Positions 6,801-14,314 are shown, counted from the stretch's first letter. The stretch: 14,801 bases of DNA from an uncultured Campylobacter sp. (GCF_938045625.1 NZ_CALIAV010000054.1:1-14801), one strand, 5' to 3'. Program-made: numbers and translations. The notes: generated from the sequence alone by a model not told the origin.

Positions 6801-7661
6801 CTAACCTTTTCGCGAGTTTTTTTCCTCTATGCCGCTTAGTCCGAAACGGCGCGCAAGCTCGGCCTTGACGCGGTCGGGGTGCACTCCGTGTAGCGCCAGC
6901 GCCACTAGCGAGTGAAAACATAGATCCGCCGCCTCGTAGACGATCTCCTCGGTCAGCGTTTTTGGCTTTTGGTTTTGAGACGTCTCGGCTTGGCTGTTTT
7001 TGTTTGCGGCGTTTTCGTTTGAAATTTTAGCAAAATTTTCGTTTTGGGTTAAATTTGACGAAATTTGATCGCCGTTTGCGGCAGAGTTAAACTGCACAGT
7101 TTTGTTTTTGCGCACCGAGGCGTCCTTGCACGCCATCACGAGCTCCGTGGCCTCCTCGCCAACTTTTTTTAGGATTGCGTTTTCGCCCTTTTTAAACAAG
7201 CTCGCGACGTACGAGGTCTGCGGATCGGCGTTTAGCTTGCGGTCTATTATCGCGTGATAAACCTCGTCGATTATGCCGTAGATCGGCCTTTTGGCTTGGT
7301 TTAAATTTTGCCCGTCGGCGCTGGTTAAATTTGACTCGCCGCCGTCTCCCGAAATCTTTCTAAAAAAGCATGATTTTGCGCCGGTGTGGCAGGCTATGCC
7401 GCCGTTTTGAACGACTTTGAGCAGTATAGTGTCGTTGTCGCAGTCTAGGAAAATCTCATCTATCGCTTGCGTATTTCCGCTCTCCTCGCCCTTTTTCCAG
7501 ATGCGGTTTTTCGTGCGCGAAAAATAGTGCGCAAAGCCCGTTTTTAGGCTCAAATTTAACGCCTCTTCGTTCATATAAGCAAGCATTAAAACCTCGCCGC
7601 TCGAGCTTTCTTGAACGACGGCAGGCAAAAGACCGCCTACTTTTTCCCAATCTATTTTCAT
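6801..7661 (-). CDS. hisIE: Bifunctional phosphoribosyl-AMP cyclohydrolase / phosphoribosyl-ATP pyrophosphatase
   Basis: The protein catalyses steps 2 and 3 of histidine biosynthesis: PR-ATP to PR-AMP, then opening of the adenine ring to ProFAR, in the cytoplasm. HisI occupies about residues 1-104, with the metal and zinc ligands in LDCDNDT (72-78) and CHTGAKSC (91-98). HisE occupies about 126-275, with GEEATE (168-173) and YEAAD (242-246), where the helices carrying its acidic magnesium-binding residues lie. At 286 residues it is longer than the usual 200-210. A polar linker (about 105-124) joins the domains, and a low-complexity Asn/Gln/Ser-rich insertion of about 55 residues (181-236) sits between the two HisE helices. 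All catalytic motifs remain and the frame is clean, so it should be active. AAAGGAAATAAA precedes the ATG. Confidence 0.95.
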   Translation of the reverse strand: MKIDWEKVGGLLPAVVQESSSGEVLMLAYMNEEALNLSLKTGFAHYFSRTKNRIWKKGEESGNTQAIDEIFLDCDNDTILLKVVQNGGIACHTGAKSCFFRKISGDGGESNLTSADGQNLNQAKRPIYGIIDEVYHAIIDRKLNADPQTSYVASLFKKGENAILKKVGEEATELVMACKDASVRKNKTVQFNSAANGDQISSNLTQNENFAKISNENAANKNSQAETSQNQKPKTLTEEIVYEAADLCFHSLVALALHGVHPDRVKAELARRFGLSGIEEKNSRKG

Positions 7662-7714
7662 TTTATTTCCTTTCGGCTACGGGTTTGGCTCGGCGTGCGG
7701 GCAAATTTTAAATC

Positions 7715-7734
7715 CCAAATTTGACTTCAAATTT
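7715..7734. repeat. Dyad element AAATTTGA-N2-TCAAATTT, copy 1
   Basis: An 18-bp perfect dyad of 8-bp arms with a CT spacer, inside a 20-base string that recurs exactly at 11013-11032. It lies upstream of hisIE and downstream of the SPFH gene. It could be a dispersed short repeat or a protein-binding site; nothing decides between these. Confidence 0.5.
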
Positions 7735-7744
7735 AAGTATAAAA

Positions 7745-7792
7745 AGGCAAAGTTTTTTGCAAAAACATTTCGCTTCGCAAAAAACTTCGCCT
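7745..7792. repeat. Long imperfect hairpin upstream of hisIE
   Basis: AGGCAAAGTTTTTTGC (7745-7760) pairs with GCAAAAAACTTCGCCT (7777-7792) with one mismatch in 16, around a 16-base loop. It lies in the gap between the SPFH and hisIE genes. It could be an RNA structure in the hisIE leader or a second terminator of the upstream unit, but no clean U-tract follows on either strand. Confidence 0.45.
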
Positions 7793-7887
7793 GTTTCGAA
7801 ATGATTTTGGAGTTACTTGGCCAAATTTAGCGACAAACCTGACTCTTGCTTGTGATTGTAACCACAAGAGAAACAAAACCCCCGAAA

Positions 7888-7921
7888 AAGCGCTCGCCCG
7901 CAAAGCGCAAAAAGGCGAGCC
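7888..7921 (-). terminator. Terminator of the ilvE-SPFH unit
   Basis: On the minus strand, about 15 bases after the SPFH stop codon, AAGCGGCTCGCC can pair with GGCGAGCGCTT (one bulged base) around a loop of about 15 bases, and a T run follows. This fits a Rho-independent terminator and separates the unit from hisIE. Confidence 0.5.
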
Positions 7922-7935
7922 GCTTCAAGCAAAAG

Positions 7936-9039
7936 TTATTGCGTTATCGCGCTTTGCTTCGCCTTATCCTTAGTATCCACCCAGATATTCGGCACCGCTC
8001 CACCAGGCGTTAAGAATATCTTCGCGTCTTTATTTTCGCGCAACGCCTCGTTAAATTTAGCCTGCGTTTCGATCTGCTTTAAATTTAGCAAATTGTGATC
8101 GAGGCTTTTTGCGACCTCTTTGTTTGCGTATGCCTGCGCGTCGGCTTCGATCTTAGCGGCGTCCGCGCGACCCTGAGCCTCGATGATAGCGGCCTTTGCC
8201 GTACCTTCTGCGAGGGCTGCTTTTTTGAGCGCCTCTTGATTTGCGCGCTCTACTTCGTACTTGGTTCGCTCGGCCTCTTGTTTAGCGATTTGTACGCGTT
8301 CGATCTGCTCTTTTACCTTTTCAGGCAAGATAATCTCGCGCAGCTGCACGGTTAGTAGTTCGACTGGTTTATTTGGCTGCGCGTCGATGTCCTTGCGGAT
8401 ACCCTCGTCGATAGCCGTGGCTAGGTCGTTTCGCTTCGTCGGAAGCTCCTCGGCGGTGTATTTGCCTGCGATACTGCGCACGACGTCGCGCACGACGGGA
8501 TCGACGATCTTATTTTCCCAGCTAAGCCCCCAAGACGCGATCGTTTGAGGCGCATTTTCCGGATTTAGGCGGTACTGCACGGTGATGTCGATGCTAACAG
8601 GCAAGTTTCTCGCGTCCAAAACGGAGATCGAGTTTTTGCGGATGATACCCGCTTGAGCCTGTGCGCCGTACTTTTGCGCCGCTTCGCCCATATCTTCGCC
8701 CGAAGTGTAGTTGATGAGGCGCACGCGCGTATCGACCACGATGACTTTTTGCAAAAACGGGATAAAAAAGTGTAGTCCCGGCTGCATCGGAGACGGGTCG
8801 TATTTACCCAAATTTGACTTAATACCCACTTCGCCTGAGTTTATCGTGACGAAAGGCTGCGTGAGCGCGATCACGGCCACGAGCGCGATGATGACGTAGG
8901 CAAAGGCCGAAATTTTGCCAAATCCTTTAAAATCAGGCGTTTTAAAATTTACTTTTGGCCCCTTGCTCTCGCCGCCGTTATCGTCTCCGCCGCCGGAGCC
9001 TCGTTTTTTATTAAAATAATCGTTCAAATCTGCTGGCAT
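7936..9039 (-). CDS. SPFH/prohibitin-domain membrane protein, HflK-like
   Basis: This 367-residue protein has a glycine-rich, charged cytoplasmic-type N-terminus (about 1-40) and one membrane helix (about 43-62). The SPFH/prohibitin domain follows (about 63-230), starting with QPFVTINSGEVGIKSNLGKY. Next is a long Ala/Glu/Lys coiled coil (about 225-310) with EAQGRADAAKIEADAQAY, and a C-terminal tail. HflK and its partner HflC form large rings in the inner membrane that regulate FtsH. No HflC gene is adjacent, so this may be a stand-alone prohibitin-like homologue. The start has AAGGA a few bases upstream and lies 8 bases after the ilvE stop, so the two are almost certainly one operon. I recall the same pair in C. 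jejuni (Cj0268c-Cj0269c). Confidence 0.88.
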   Translation of the reverse strand: MPADLNDYFNKKRGSGGGDDNGGESKGPKVNFKTPDFKGFGKISAFAYVIIALVAVIALTQPFVTINSGEVGIKSNLGKYDPSPMQPGLHFFIPFLQKVIVVDTRVRLINYTSGEDMGEAAQKYGAQAQAGIIRKNSISVLDARNLPVSIDITVQYRLNPENAPQTIASWGLSWENKIVDPVVRDVVRSIAGKYTAEELPTKRNDLATAIDEGIRKDIDAQPNKPVELLTVQLREIILPEKVKEQIERVQIAKQEAERTKYEVERANQEALKKAALAEGTAKAAIIEAQGRADAAKIEADAQAYANKEVAKSLDHNLLNLKQIETQAKFNEALRENKDAKIFLTPGGAVPNIWVDTKDKAKQSAITQ

Positions 9040-9047
9040 TTCGTTCC

Positions 9048-9962
9048 TTAAATGTAAGTTAGCATCGAGGCGTATTTTGGATTGCGTCCGTAAACTACGT
9101 CAAAATACGCGTCTTGTAGGCGTTTAGTTACCGTGCCGCGCTCGCCCGTGCCGATAACGCGGTTGTCGATGTTGCTTATCGGAGTGACCTCAGCCGCCGT
9201 ACCCGTAAAAAACGCCTCGTCCGCAGTATATGCGCGGTCGCGAGTGATGCGCTCCCTGCGTACTTCGATGCCTAGGTCGCGAGCGATTTTGATGACGGTA
9301 TCTTGCGTGATGCTAGCTAGGCTGCTGTCGTTTGGAGGAGTGATGAGCGCGCCGTCTTCCACGATGAAAAAGCACTCGCCCGGCCCCTCGGAGATGTAGC
9401 CCTCACTATCAAGCAGTAGCGCCTCGTCGTAGCCGGCCTCTTTGGCTTCGTAGTTTGCCATTTGCGAGCAGAGGTAGTTCGAGCTTGATTTCGCGCGGCT
9501 CATTTGACCACCGACGTTTAGTTTGGCAAAGCTTGAAATTTTCACGCGGATGCCTTTTTTAAGCCCCTCTTCGCCTAGATACGCACCCCACTCCCATGCA
9601 GCGATTGCCGTATTTACGGGAGCTTTGGTGTGAGCTAGACCCATCACGCCGTAGCCTAGGTAAACGATCGGGCGTAGATAGACGTTTGATTTAAATTTAT
9701 TTGCGCGAAGTAGCTCGACCTGCGCGTCTTCAAGCTCTTTTTGCGTGTATTTGACGTTTAGGATCGTCATTTTGGCTGATTTTAGTAGGCGCGCGGTGTG
9801 ATCGCTAAGGCGAAATATCGCTAAGCCTTTATCCGTCATATACGCTCTTGTGCCCTCAAATACGGCGTTTGCATAGTGAAGCGAGTGGGTTAGGACATGG
9901 ACTTTGGCGTCCTCCCATTTGACTAATTTTCCATCCATCCAGATAAATTCGGAAGGGTTCAT
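9048..9962 (-). CDS. ilvE: Branched-chain-amino-acid aminotransferase
   Basis: A PLP enzyme of fold type IV that carries out the last step of valine, leucine and isoleucine synthesis (2-oxo acid plus glutamate), in the cytoplasm. At 304 residues it is the normal length. The N-terminal signature HYANAVFEGTRAY (29-41) is present. The PLP lysine is expected at K158 in SRAKSSSNYL. The cofactor-side loop is EGYISEGPGECFF, with E192 matching the conserved glutamate. TGTAAEVTPI lies near the C-terminus at the usual phosphate/substrate loop. In many homologues the residues after the lysine are AGGNYL or similar, so SSSNYL is a mild variant. AAGGAT precedes the ATG. It heads an operon with the SPFH gene. 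Confidence 0.95.
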   Translation of the reverse strand: MNPSEFIWMDGKLVKWEDAKVHVLTHSLHYANAVFEGTRAYMTDKGLAIFRLSDHTARLLKSAKMTILNVKYTQKELEDAQVELLRANKFKSNVYLRPIVYLGYGVMGLAHTKAPVNTAIAAWEWGAYLGEEGLKKGIRVKISSFAKLNVGGQMSRAKSSSNYLCSQMANYEAKEAGYDEALLLDSEGYISEGPGECFFIVEDGALITPPNDSSLASITQDTVIKIARDLGIEVRRERITRDRAYTADEAFFTGTAAEVTPISNIDNRVIGTGERGTVTKRLQDAYFDVVYGRNPKYASMLTYI

Positions 9963-10056
9963 TTGGCATCCTTTTTCATAAAATTTGCTGAGTGTAGCTA
10001 AAATTTCTTTAAAATTTTGTAATGTTTAAGATTTGGGCTTAAAATTTTGAGTTTTC

Positions 10057-10073
10057 GGGGTAAATTTTACCCC
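10057..10073. terminator. Small GC-clamped hairpin between the 279-residue gene and ilvE
   Basis: GGGGT-N7-ACCCC forms a 5-bp stem just after the minus-strand stop of the gene at 10078. No T run follows on the minus strand, so at best it is a weak terminator or mRNA-end structure. The 115-base gap to ilvE holds nothing else recognisable apart from AT-rich sequence that could carry the ilvE promoter. Confidence 0.3.
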
Positions 10074-10077
10074 AAAT

Positions 10078-10917
10078 TTACAGCTTCTCCGTCACTGCAT
10101 CCTCGATGTTTTCGGCAAAAGGCAGCACGAGCGTCTTACGAGATCCAAACGCGCTATGCCACAGAGCTTTTTTGATTGCTTCGTAAGGCGTATCGTAAAT
10201 TTTAGCCAGCTCTTGCAGTAGCTCCTCGGCCTTATCGTCGCTTAAATTTTTACGGCGATAAAATAGCATTAACGTCGCGCCGATACCGATAAACTCAAAC
10301 CCGAATCGCTCGTTCATCATCAAAATAAACGCATACGTCTGCTCAGGTTCAAAATCGTCCGCAAAATACCCCTGAATCATTCTCGCAAATACGTCCGTAC
10401 TGCGCTCGCAAGGGCACAGATACACGTCGATATCCTCGTCAAGAGCGTTATAATCGCGGGTATTTAGGTATTCTAAAGCCTTTAATTTATCGGGATAGTT
10501 TAGGCTAAATTTACCGTAAAATTCGCTGACTTCCGTCTTATGCTCAGGGTTATTTAGTTTGCTTAGCATTAAACGAAACTCAGCAGCCGGAAAGTCTCGA
10601 GCGTCCGGATTTTGCGCGCTATACTCTTCCTCGTCAAGCATCTCGTAACTAGAGCTTGCGTGCATATTCGTGTATTCGCATTGCGGGGCGTTTTCGATGA
10701 TAAAAAGCGGCTTAAATCCCGCATGCTGCTCGCACAAGCGATTATATGCGATCGTGACGGCGTTCATATTTTGATGAGCGTTAAGGACGCCGTATTTTAG
10801 GGTAAAATTCGCTTCGCGCGTGTAGCGCGGATCAGGCTTTGCAAACCTAAACGAAATAAGCTTTTCAGGGCGACAAATCGTGTAAAAAGCTAGTTTTAAT
10901 TTCTCAAAAAACGACAT
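10078..10917 (-). CDS. Unrecognised 279-residue cytoplasmic protein
   Basis: An intact frame with AAAAGGA upstream of its ATG. It has no signal peptide and no convincing membrane segment; the hydrophobic run around 208-220 (EFIGIGATLMLFY) is short. The sequence looks like a mixed alpha/beta soluble protein with an acidic middle (YEMLDEEEYSAQNPDARD, about 91-108), a CPC motif at 168-170 (VYLCPCERSTDVF) and a helical C-terminal third (LSDDKAEELLQELAKIYDTP). I recognise no family. Codon use resembles the housekeeping neighbours rather than the AT-rich left end, so it is probably a native gene. The CPC could bind metal or be redox-active, but two cysteines alone do not establish this. A 19-bp palindrome sits just upstream. 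Confidence 0.7.
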   Translation of the reverse strand: MSFFEKLKLAFYTICRPEKLISFRFAKPDPRYTREANFTLKYGVLNAHQNMNAVTIAYNRLCEQHAGFKPLFIIENAPQCEYTNMHASSSYEMLDEEEYSAQNPDARDFPAAEFRLMLSKLNNPEHKTEVSEFYGKFSLNYPDKLKALEYLNTRDYNALDEDIDVYLCPCERSTDVFARMIQGYFADDFEPEQTYAFILMMNERFGFEFIGIGATLMLFYRRKNLSDDKAEELLQELAKIYDTPYEAIKKALWHSAFGSRKTLVLPFAENIEDAVTEKL

Positions 10918-10930
10918 ATTTTTTCCTTTT

Positions 10931-10949
10931 TAAATAATTTAATTATTTA
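10931..10949. promoter_or_regulatory. AT-rich palindrome upstream of the 279-residue gene
   Basis: TAAATAATT-T-AATTATTTA is a perfect dyad with 9-bp arms, 14 bases upstream of the start codon at 10917 and overlapping where a promoter or mRNA leader would be. It could be a repressor operator. In such AT-rich DNA it may also be chance or simple promoter sequence. Confidence 0.35.
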
Positions 10950-11012
10950 GTTTAAGGGGGTAATTTAAACCAAAAACGGCTTAAATCTCAAATTTGACCG
11001 CAGACTTTTAAT

Positions 11013-11032
11013 CCAAATTTGACTTCAAATTT
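11013..11032. repeat. Dyad element AAATTTGA-N2-TCAAATTT, copy 2
   Basis: Identical over 20 bases to the copy at 7715-7734, and again between two minus-strand genes. Another AAATTTGA word overlapping TCAAATTT lies about 25 bases before it (near 10988-10997). Confidence 0.5.
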
Positions 11033-11065
11033 TAAATAAAAAACAATATAGCGAAGCATTTTACT

Positions 11066-11202
11066 TTTTACTTTACGCTTATGCTCGCAACAAGTATACG
11101 AAGCGGAAACTAGCCCAGCAGGATACATATAGTAGCAACCGAGTTTGGACGATATTTTCTTCCGTTTGCAGTTGCGACCGCAAGCATAAGTATAAGTGAA
11201 AA
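11066..11202. repeat. Imperfect long inverted repeat in the gap before the 279-residue gene
   Basis: The segment 11066-11091 (ending GCTTATGCTCGCAAC) is matched by the inverted segment 11171-11202 (GTTGCGACCGCAAGCATAAG...). The second arm carries about five extra bases and a few mismatches. The arms are about 80 bases apart. The region otherwise encodes only an unconvincing 75-codon minus-strand frame full of basic and cysteine residues, which I reject. The layout could be a degenerate miniature mobile element or a structured RNA; no terminal target duplication was identified. Confidence 0.4.
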
Positions 11203-11220
11203 TACGAGCCGGCAAAACCG

Positions 11221-12060
11221 CTATTTTTCTAAAATTATCCTAGTAGCGGCCGGATCCACGCACTCTTTTTGCATTATTATTTCGCCTATTTCTTTTGCCC
11301 TTATCACGCCTGAGAGCGGGTTTTTCACGCTAGCTATGCCGCCTAAAATTTCCGCGTCCACGCTTGAATACTCAAAGGCTAGCGTCGTATCTAGCGTCTG
11401 GCAGCCGCGCAGCACGAGATTTTGCACGTAGCAAAGCCCCTGCAAGCTCTCTATCACGCAGTTTTCAAAGGTCACGTTTTTGCTGTTCCACGCGAGGTAT
11501 TCGCCGCTTATAAAGCTATTTCGCACGGTCACGTTCTCGCAGTTCCAAAAGGCGTCTTTGCTAAGCAGTTTGCTATCCTCGACGAGCAGGTTTTTGCAGC
11601 CGTCAAAGCCGTAGTTCCCGTCCAAATTTAGCCCATAAACGCGCACGTTTTCGCTGTTCATCGCAAAATAATCCCCGCGCGCGCAGACGTTTTTTATCTC
11701 TACGTCCGCACAGCTCCACAGCGTCTCCTCAGCCTGGGTCAAATTTACGTTTTCTAGCCTTACGTTTTGGCACCTGCGGAAGGATTTTGGCGCCTGTATT
11801 AGCGTATCTTTAAAGCTAACCTCCCGCGCGTACCAGATGCCTGCGCGCGCCATTTGCAGTAAAAATCCGTCCTCCACGGCGATGTTTTTGGTGTACCACA
11901 GCGGATATTTCCACTCGAAAGTGCAGTTTTTTAGGCGCAAATTTTGCCCGTGCTTTAGCGGCGACTCGCCTGCCGCAAACCCGCACCGCTCAAACTCTGC
12001 GTCCTTTGCGCCGAACATCGCGCGCTCGCCGATAAATTTTTGCTCGACAAATTTTTGCAT
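11221..12060 (-). CDS. DUF3737 family protein with a beta-helix-like repeat
   Basis: This 279-residue protein is built from successive units of about 20 residues. Examples are NCENVTVRNSFISGEYLAWN, SKNVTFENCVIESLQ and CQNVRLENVNLTQ, in which N-V-x-V/L/F-x-N/D-x motifs alternate with W-x-C/S/N turns. This is the pattern of right-handed parallel beta-helix (pectin-lyase-like) folds and of DUF3737. There is no signal peptide, so it should be cytoplasmic. The family's biochemical role is unknown to me; the family name is assigned from pattern recognition. The ATG is preceded by GGAGG at a good distance. The gene stands alone, with about 400 gene-free bases separating it from the sulfotransferase upstream. 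Confidence 0.85.
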   Translation of the reverse strand: MQKFVEQKFIGERAMFGAKDAEFERCGFAAGESPLKHGQNLRLKNCTFEWKYPLWYTKNIAVEDGFLLQMARAGIWYAREVSFKDTLIQAPKSFRRCQNVRLENVNLTQAEETLWSCADVEIKNVCARGDYFAMNSENVRVYGLNLDGNYGFDGCKNLLVEDSKLLSKDAFWNCENVTVRNSFISGEYLAWNSKNVTFENCVIESLQGLCYVQNLVLRGCQTLDTTLAFEYSSVDAEILGGIASVKNPLSGVIRAKEIGEIIMQKECVDPAATRIILEK

Positions 12061-12428
12061 ATTTCGCCTCCGTCGTTTTTGTTGATTATATCGGTTTTAC
12101 GGCAACAAGGGTGTAAATTTTAAAAATCTGAGCGAAATTTATGAAGCAAACGGGTAAATCTAAGCAGCAGTAAAAATCCAAGCGTTTAGGCGTTGCTATT
12201 GTCTTTCGGAGTCCTATTTTCCCAAACGCCTGGCAGGAAAAGGTAAGATTTAGACTATCGCAAAGGATGGAAACGCGAGCCTAAATTTTACCTCTTGCGG
12301 TCAAATTTGCCGTATCCGAGCGAGTGCGGTAGGGCGTCAAATTTGATCTAAATTTAAAGCCTGCGACCCATCAATTTGAGCGGGCAAATTTAACCGAGCC
12401 GCAAGCGCAAAAATCCAAATTTACCGAA
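12061..12428. other. Gene-free stretch between DUF3737 and sulfotransferase genes
   Basis: About 370 bases with no convincing reading frame. It contains several TCAAATTT-type words (near 12301, 12337 and 12384) and a separate 12-bp inverted repeat described on its own. It also has AGGCGTT...AACGCCT (about 12187-12232), a 7-bp inverted repeat around a loop of about 30 bases. The DUF3737 promoter should lie in its left part, but I see no clear -10 box. Confidence 0.4.
12242..12292. repeat. Stem-loop in the DUF3737 upstream region
   Basis: GGTAAGATTTAG (12242-12253) pairs with CTAAATTTTACC (12281-12292) with one mismatch (a G-T wobble in one transcript). Inside it a further TCGC...GCGA pairing closes a loop. 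No U-tract follows. It could be a structured untranslated RNA element or a short dispersed repeat. Confidence 0.35.
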
Positions 12429-12461
12429 AGCGGCCCCAAAGCGCACCGGTCGGGAGCCGCT
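12429..12461 (-). terminator. Candidate terminator of the sulfotransferase gene
   Basis: On the minus strand, just after the stop codon, AGCGGCTCC and GGGGCCGCT pair with one mismatch around a GC-rich loop containing CGACCGGTGCGC. TTTCGG follows. The stem is strong but the T run is short, so efficiency is uncertain. Confidence 0.45.
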
Positions 12462-12466
12462 CAATT

Positions 12467-14314
12467 TTACTTTTCAAACGCCTTTTCTAGACTAAACGGA
12501 AACGCCTGATAGCCCATCGCATTGGTCATTTTGATTTCGATTGACGGCTCTTTCGCGCCCCATTCAAACTCGTTGATATGCGGGCTAGGTACGCCTACCG
12601 GACGACCTTTGACGATGTCAAACTGCATGCCGGCAACCGCGGAGTAAACCATCACGCTATCTAGGTCGTCTTGATACTGCGCTAGCGAAGTAACAGAGCT
12701 GTACCACTCGCTGCCGCGCTGTTTGCCGTATTCCCAGACCTGCTCGACGGTCTTAGCGTTCTCGTCGATTTTATAAACGACCGCGCGGGAGTATTTCATA
12801 CCCGCCATCGCAGGCTGCTCCATACCGCGGGTGTCGCCGTTGTCAAAGACGGTGAGATAGACGACGCCTTTTTTGGACTTGCTGTCGATTCGGAAAGCCG
12901 TATGCTGTGTCCACTGCCAGTCAAACCCGCCCGTTTCACTCTCGTAGCCAGGGCATTTTGAGTACTCGTCCTCGCAGACGATTTTTTTGCCGTCTTTATC
13001 TACAGGCTGGAGCAAGTAGCCCTTAAACTGATCCTTCCAGCCTTTGTGCGCGCCCATTATCCATTTGACTTTTTTGTCGCGGCCGATCTTGATGACAGCA
13101 TCTTGGTGGCGGCTGGAGATGATGATACTATCGTCGCTTGGATCATAATCCACGCTATTTACGTGCGCCCAGTTGCGTCCAGGGCCCGAGCCCACGATGT
13201 CGCCCCATTTTTCGTTCGTATCCATCGCGGCTAGCTCGTCCGAGCTAGCGGTGTGGCCCGCCTTGCTAGCGTCGATGTTTAGGCACACAGCGCCCTGATC
13301 GAGAGTTTTTAGCACGATGTCGCGGTACGGATCGAGAATTTCATACAACCTAAAATCATCCACGACGTTGCCGTCTCTATCGACCTCAACGATGACGTCG
13401 CGCACGGTGCGGACGTTTTTACCGTCGGCGCGTTTATAGTTGGCGTTTGCCGCGCGCAGGAAGTAGTGTCCGTTTTGCGCTACGTCCATAGAGTGCGAGA
13501 AGTCGTTGTAGCCCGCAGGTAGCTCGCGGTTAAAGATTTCGCGGCCCATTATGTCGTATTTGGCGTATCGCTGCCCATAGCCCCACGTCATCGCGCCGTC
13601 GTCGTTTTGCTTAAAGCCCATCATGACGCCCGCGGAAAAAGGCTGCTTGAGGTCGTAAATTTTACTAGGTTCTAAATACCAGCGCACTTCGCCTTTGGTG
13701 TCTAGCACGAAGTTGTTCGGGCTGTAGTTCCACTCGATCGCGCCGCCTGCGGGGTTGTTCCACACGACTTTGGTGCCCTTGCCGGTTTTATTTACGAAGT
13801 TATTTACGTAGTAGAGTCGGTTGGCAAATTTGGCGCTCGGAGCCTTTACGACTTCGATTTTATCAAACAGCGCGCCCTTTTGAGACGGCATGCCCGAACT
13901 CTCCAAATAGATCGCCGGAGCGTAAATTTTATAGGTTTCTTTTACGTGCTCGGTCCCACCCTTATAAATTTTATCATACTCGACCTCGACGGTGTTTTGA
14001 TAGTCAGGGTAAAGTCCGAAAACAGGGATTCCGCCATGAGTGCGAAGGTGCTTGTCGGCGACTTTATAGCTGATCGTTTGACCGTCCGGTTTTGGCACGA
14101 TAGTGACTTTGGCGTTTGCTAGCGTGTAGCCGCCGTTTTTGATGACCGCCGTTAGAGGCGCGATGTCGTACGGGTTTACGACCACTTCGCCGATCTTGCC
14201 GGGGATACCGTAGTCGATGTGTGCGCCGCTAGGTCCGCCGATAGCCAGTGCTGCCGTGCTTAGACCGCCTAAAAGCGCCACAGCTAGCGCAAATGAGGAA
14301 AGAGTTCGCTTCAT
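12467..14314 (-). CDS. assT: Periplasmic aryl-sulfate sulfotransferase
   Basis: The enzyme transfers sulfate from one phenolic sulfate ester to another phenol without PAPS, in the periplasm. The 615-residue precursor has a clear signal peptide (MKRTLSSFALAVALLGGLSTAALA). An N-terminal beta-sandwich-like region and a six-bladed propeller region follow. Four active-site residues known from uropathogenic E. coli AssT have counterparts: H274 (DFSHSMDV), H384 (NWAHVNS), R402 (SSRHQDAV) and the catalytic H471 (WQWTQHTAF). C447 and C454 correspond to the disulfide near the active site, which needs a dedicated DsbL-type oxidase in E. coli; an extra cysteine is at 344. AAAGGAG precedes the ATG. The divergent neighbour is a DsbA-like oxidase. 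The C. jejuni homologue has been called astA. Confidence 0.93.
   Translation of the reverse strand: MKRTLSSFALAVALLGGLSTAALAIGGPSGAHIDYGIPGKIGEVVVNPYDIAPLTAVIKNGGYTLANAKVTIVPKPDGQTISYKVADKHLRTHGGIPVFGLYPDYQNTVEVEYDKIYKGGTEHVKETYKIYAPAIYLESSGMPSQKGALFDKIEVVKAPSAKFANRLYYVNNFVNKTGKGTKVVWNNPAGGAIEWNYSPNNFVLDTKGEVRWYLEPSKIYDLKQPFSAGVMMGFKQNDDGAMTWGYGQRYAKYDIMGREIFNRELPAGYNDFSHSMDVAQNGHYFLRAANANYKRADGKNVRTVRDVIVEVDRDGNVVDDFRLYEILDPYRDIVLKTLDQGAVCLNIDASKAGHTASSDELAAMDTNEKWGDIVGSGPGRNWAHVNSVDYDPSDDSIIISSRHQDAVIKIGRDKKVKWIMGAHKGWKDQFKGYLLQPVDKDGKKIVCEDEYSKCPGYESETGGFDWQWTQHTAFRIDSKSKKGVVYLTVFDNGDTRGMEQPAMAGMKYSRAVVYKIDENAKTVEQVWEYGKQRGSEWYSSVTSLAQYQDDLDSVMVYSAVAGMQFDIVKGRPVGVPSPHINEFEWGAKEPSIEIKMTNAMGYQAFPFSLEKAFEK

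Noticed and set aside
10988..11215. 75-codon minus-strand frame in the gap next to DUF3737
   Set aside because: It spans the long inverted repeat and AAATTTGA words, has erratic composition (many Cys, Lys and Tyr) and no ribosome binding site.
11422..11631. Plus-strand frame with repeating AVPKGVFA-like units
   Set aside because: The periodicity is the antisense image of the beta-helix repeats of the DUF3737 gene.
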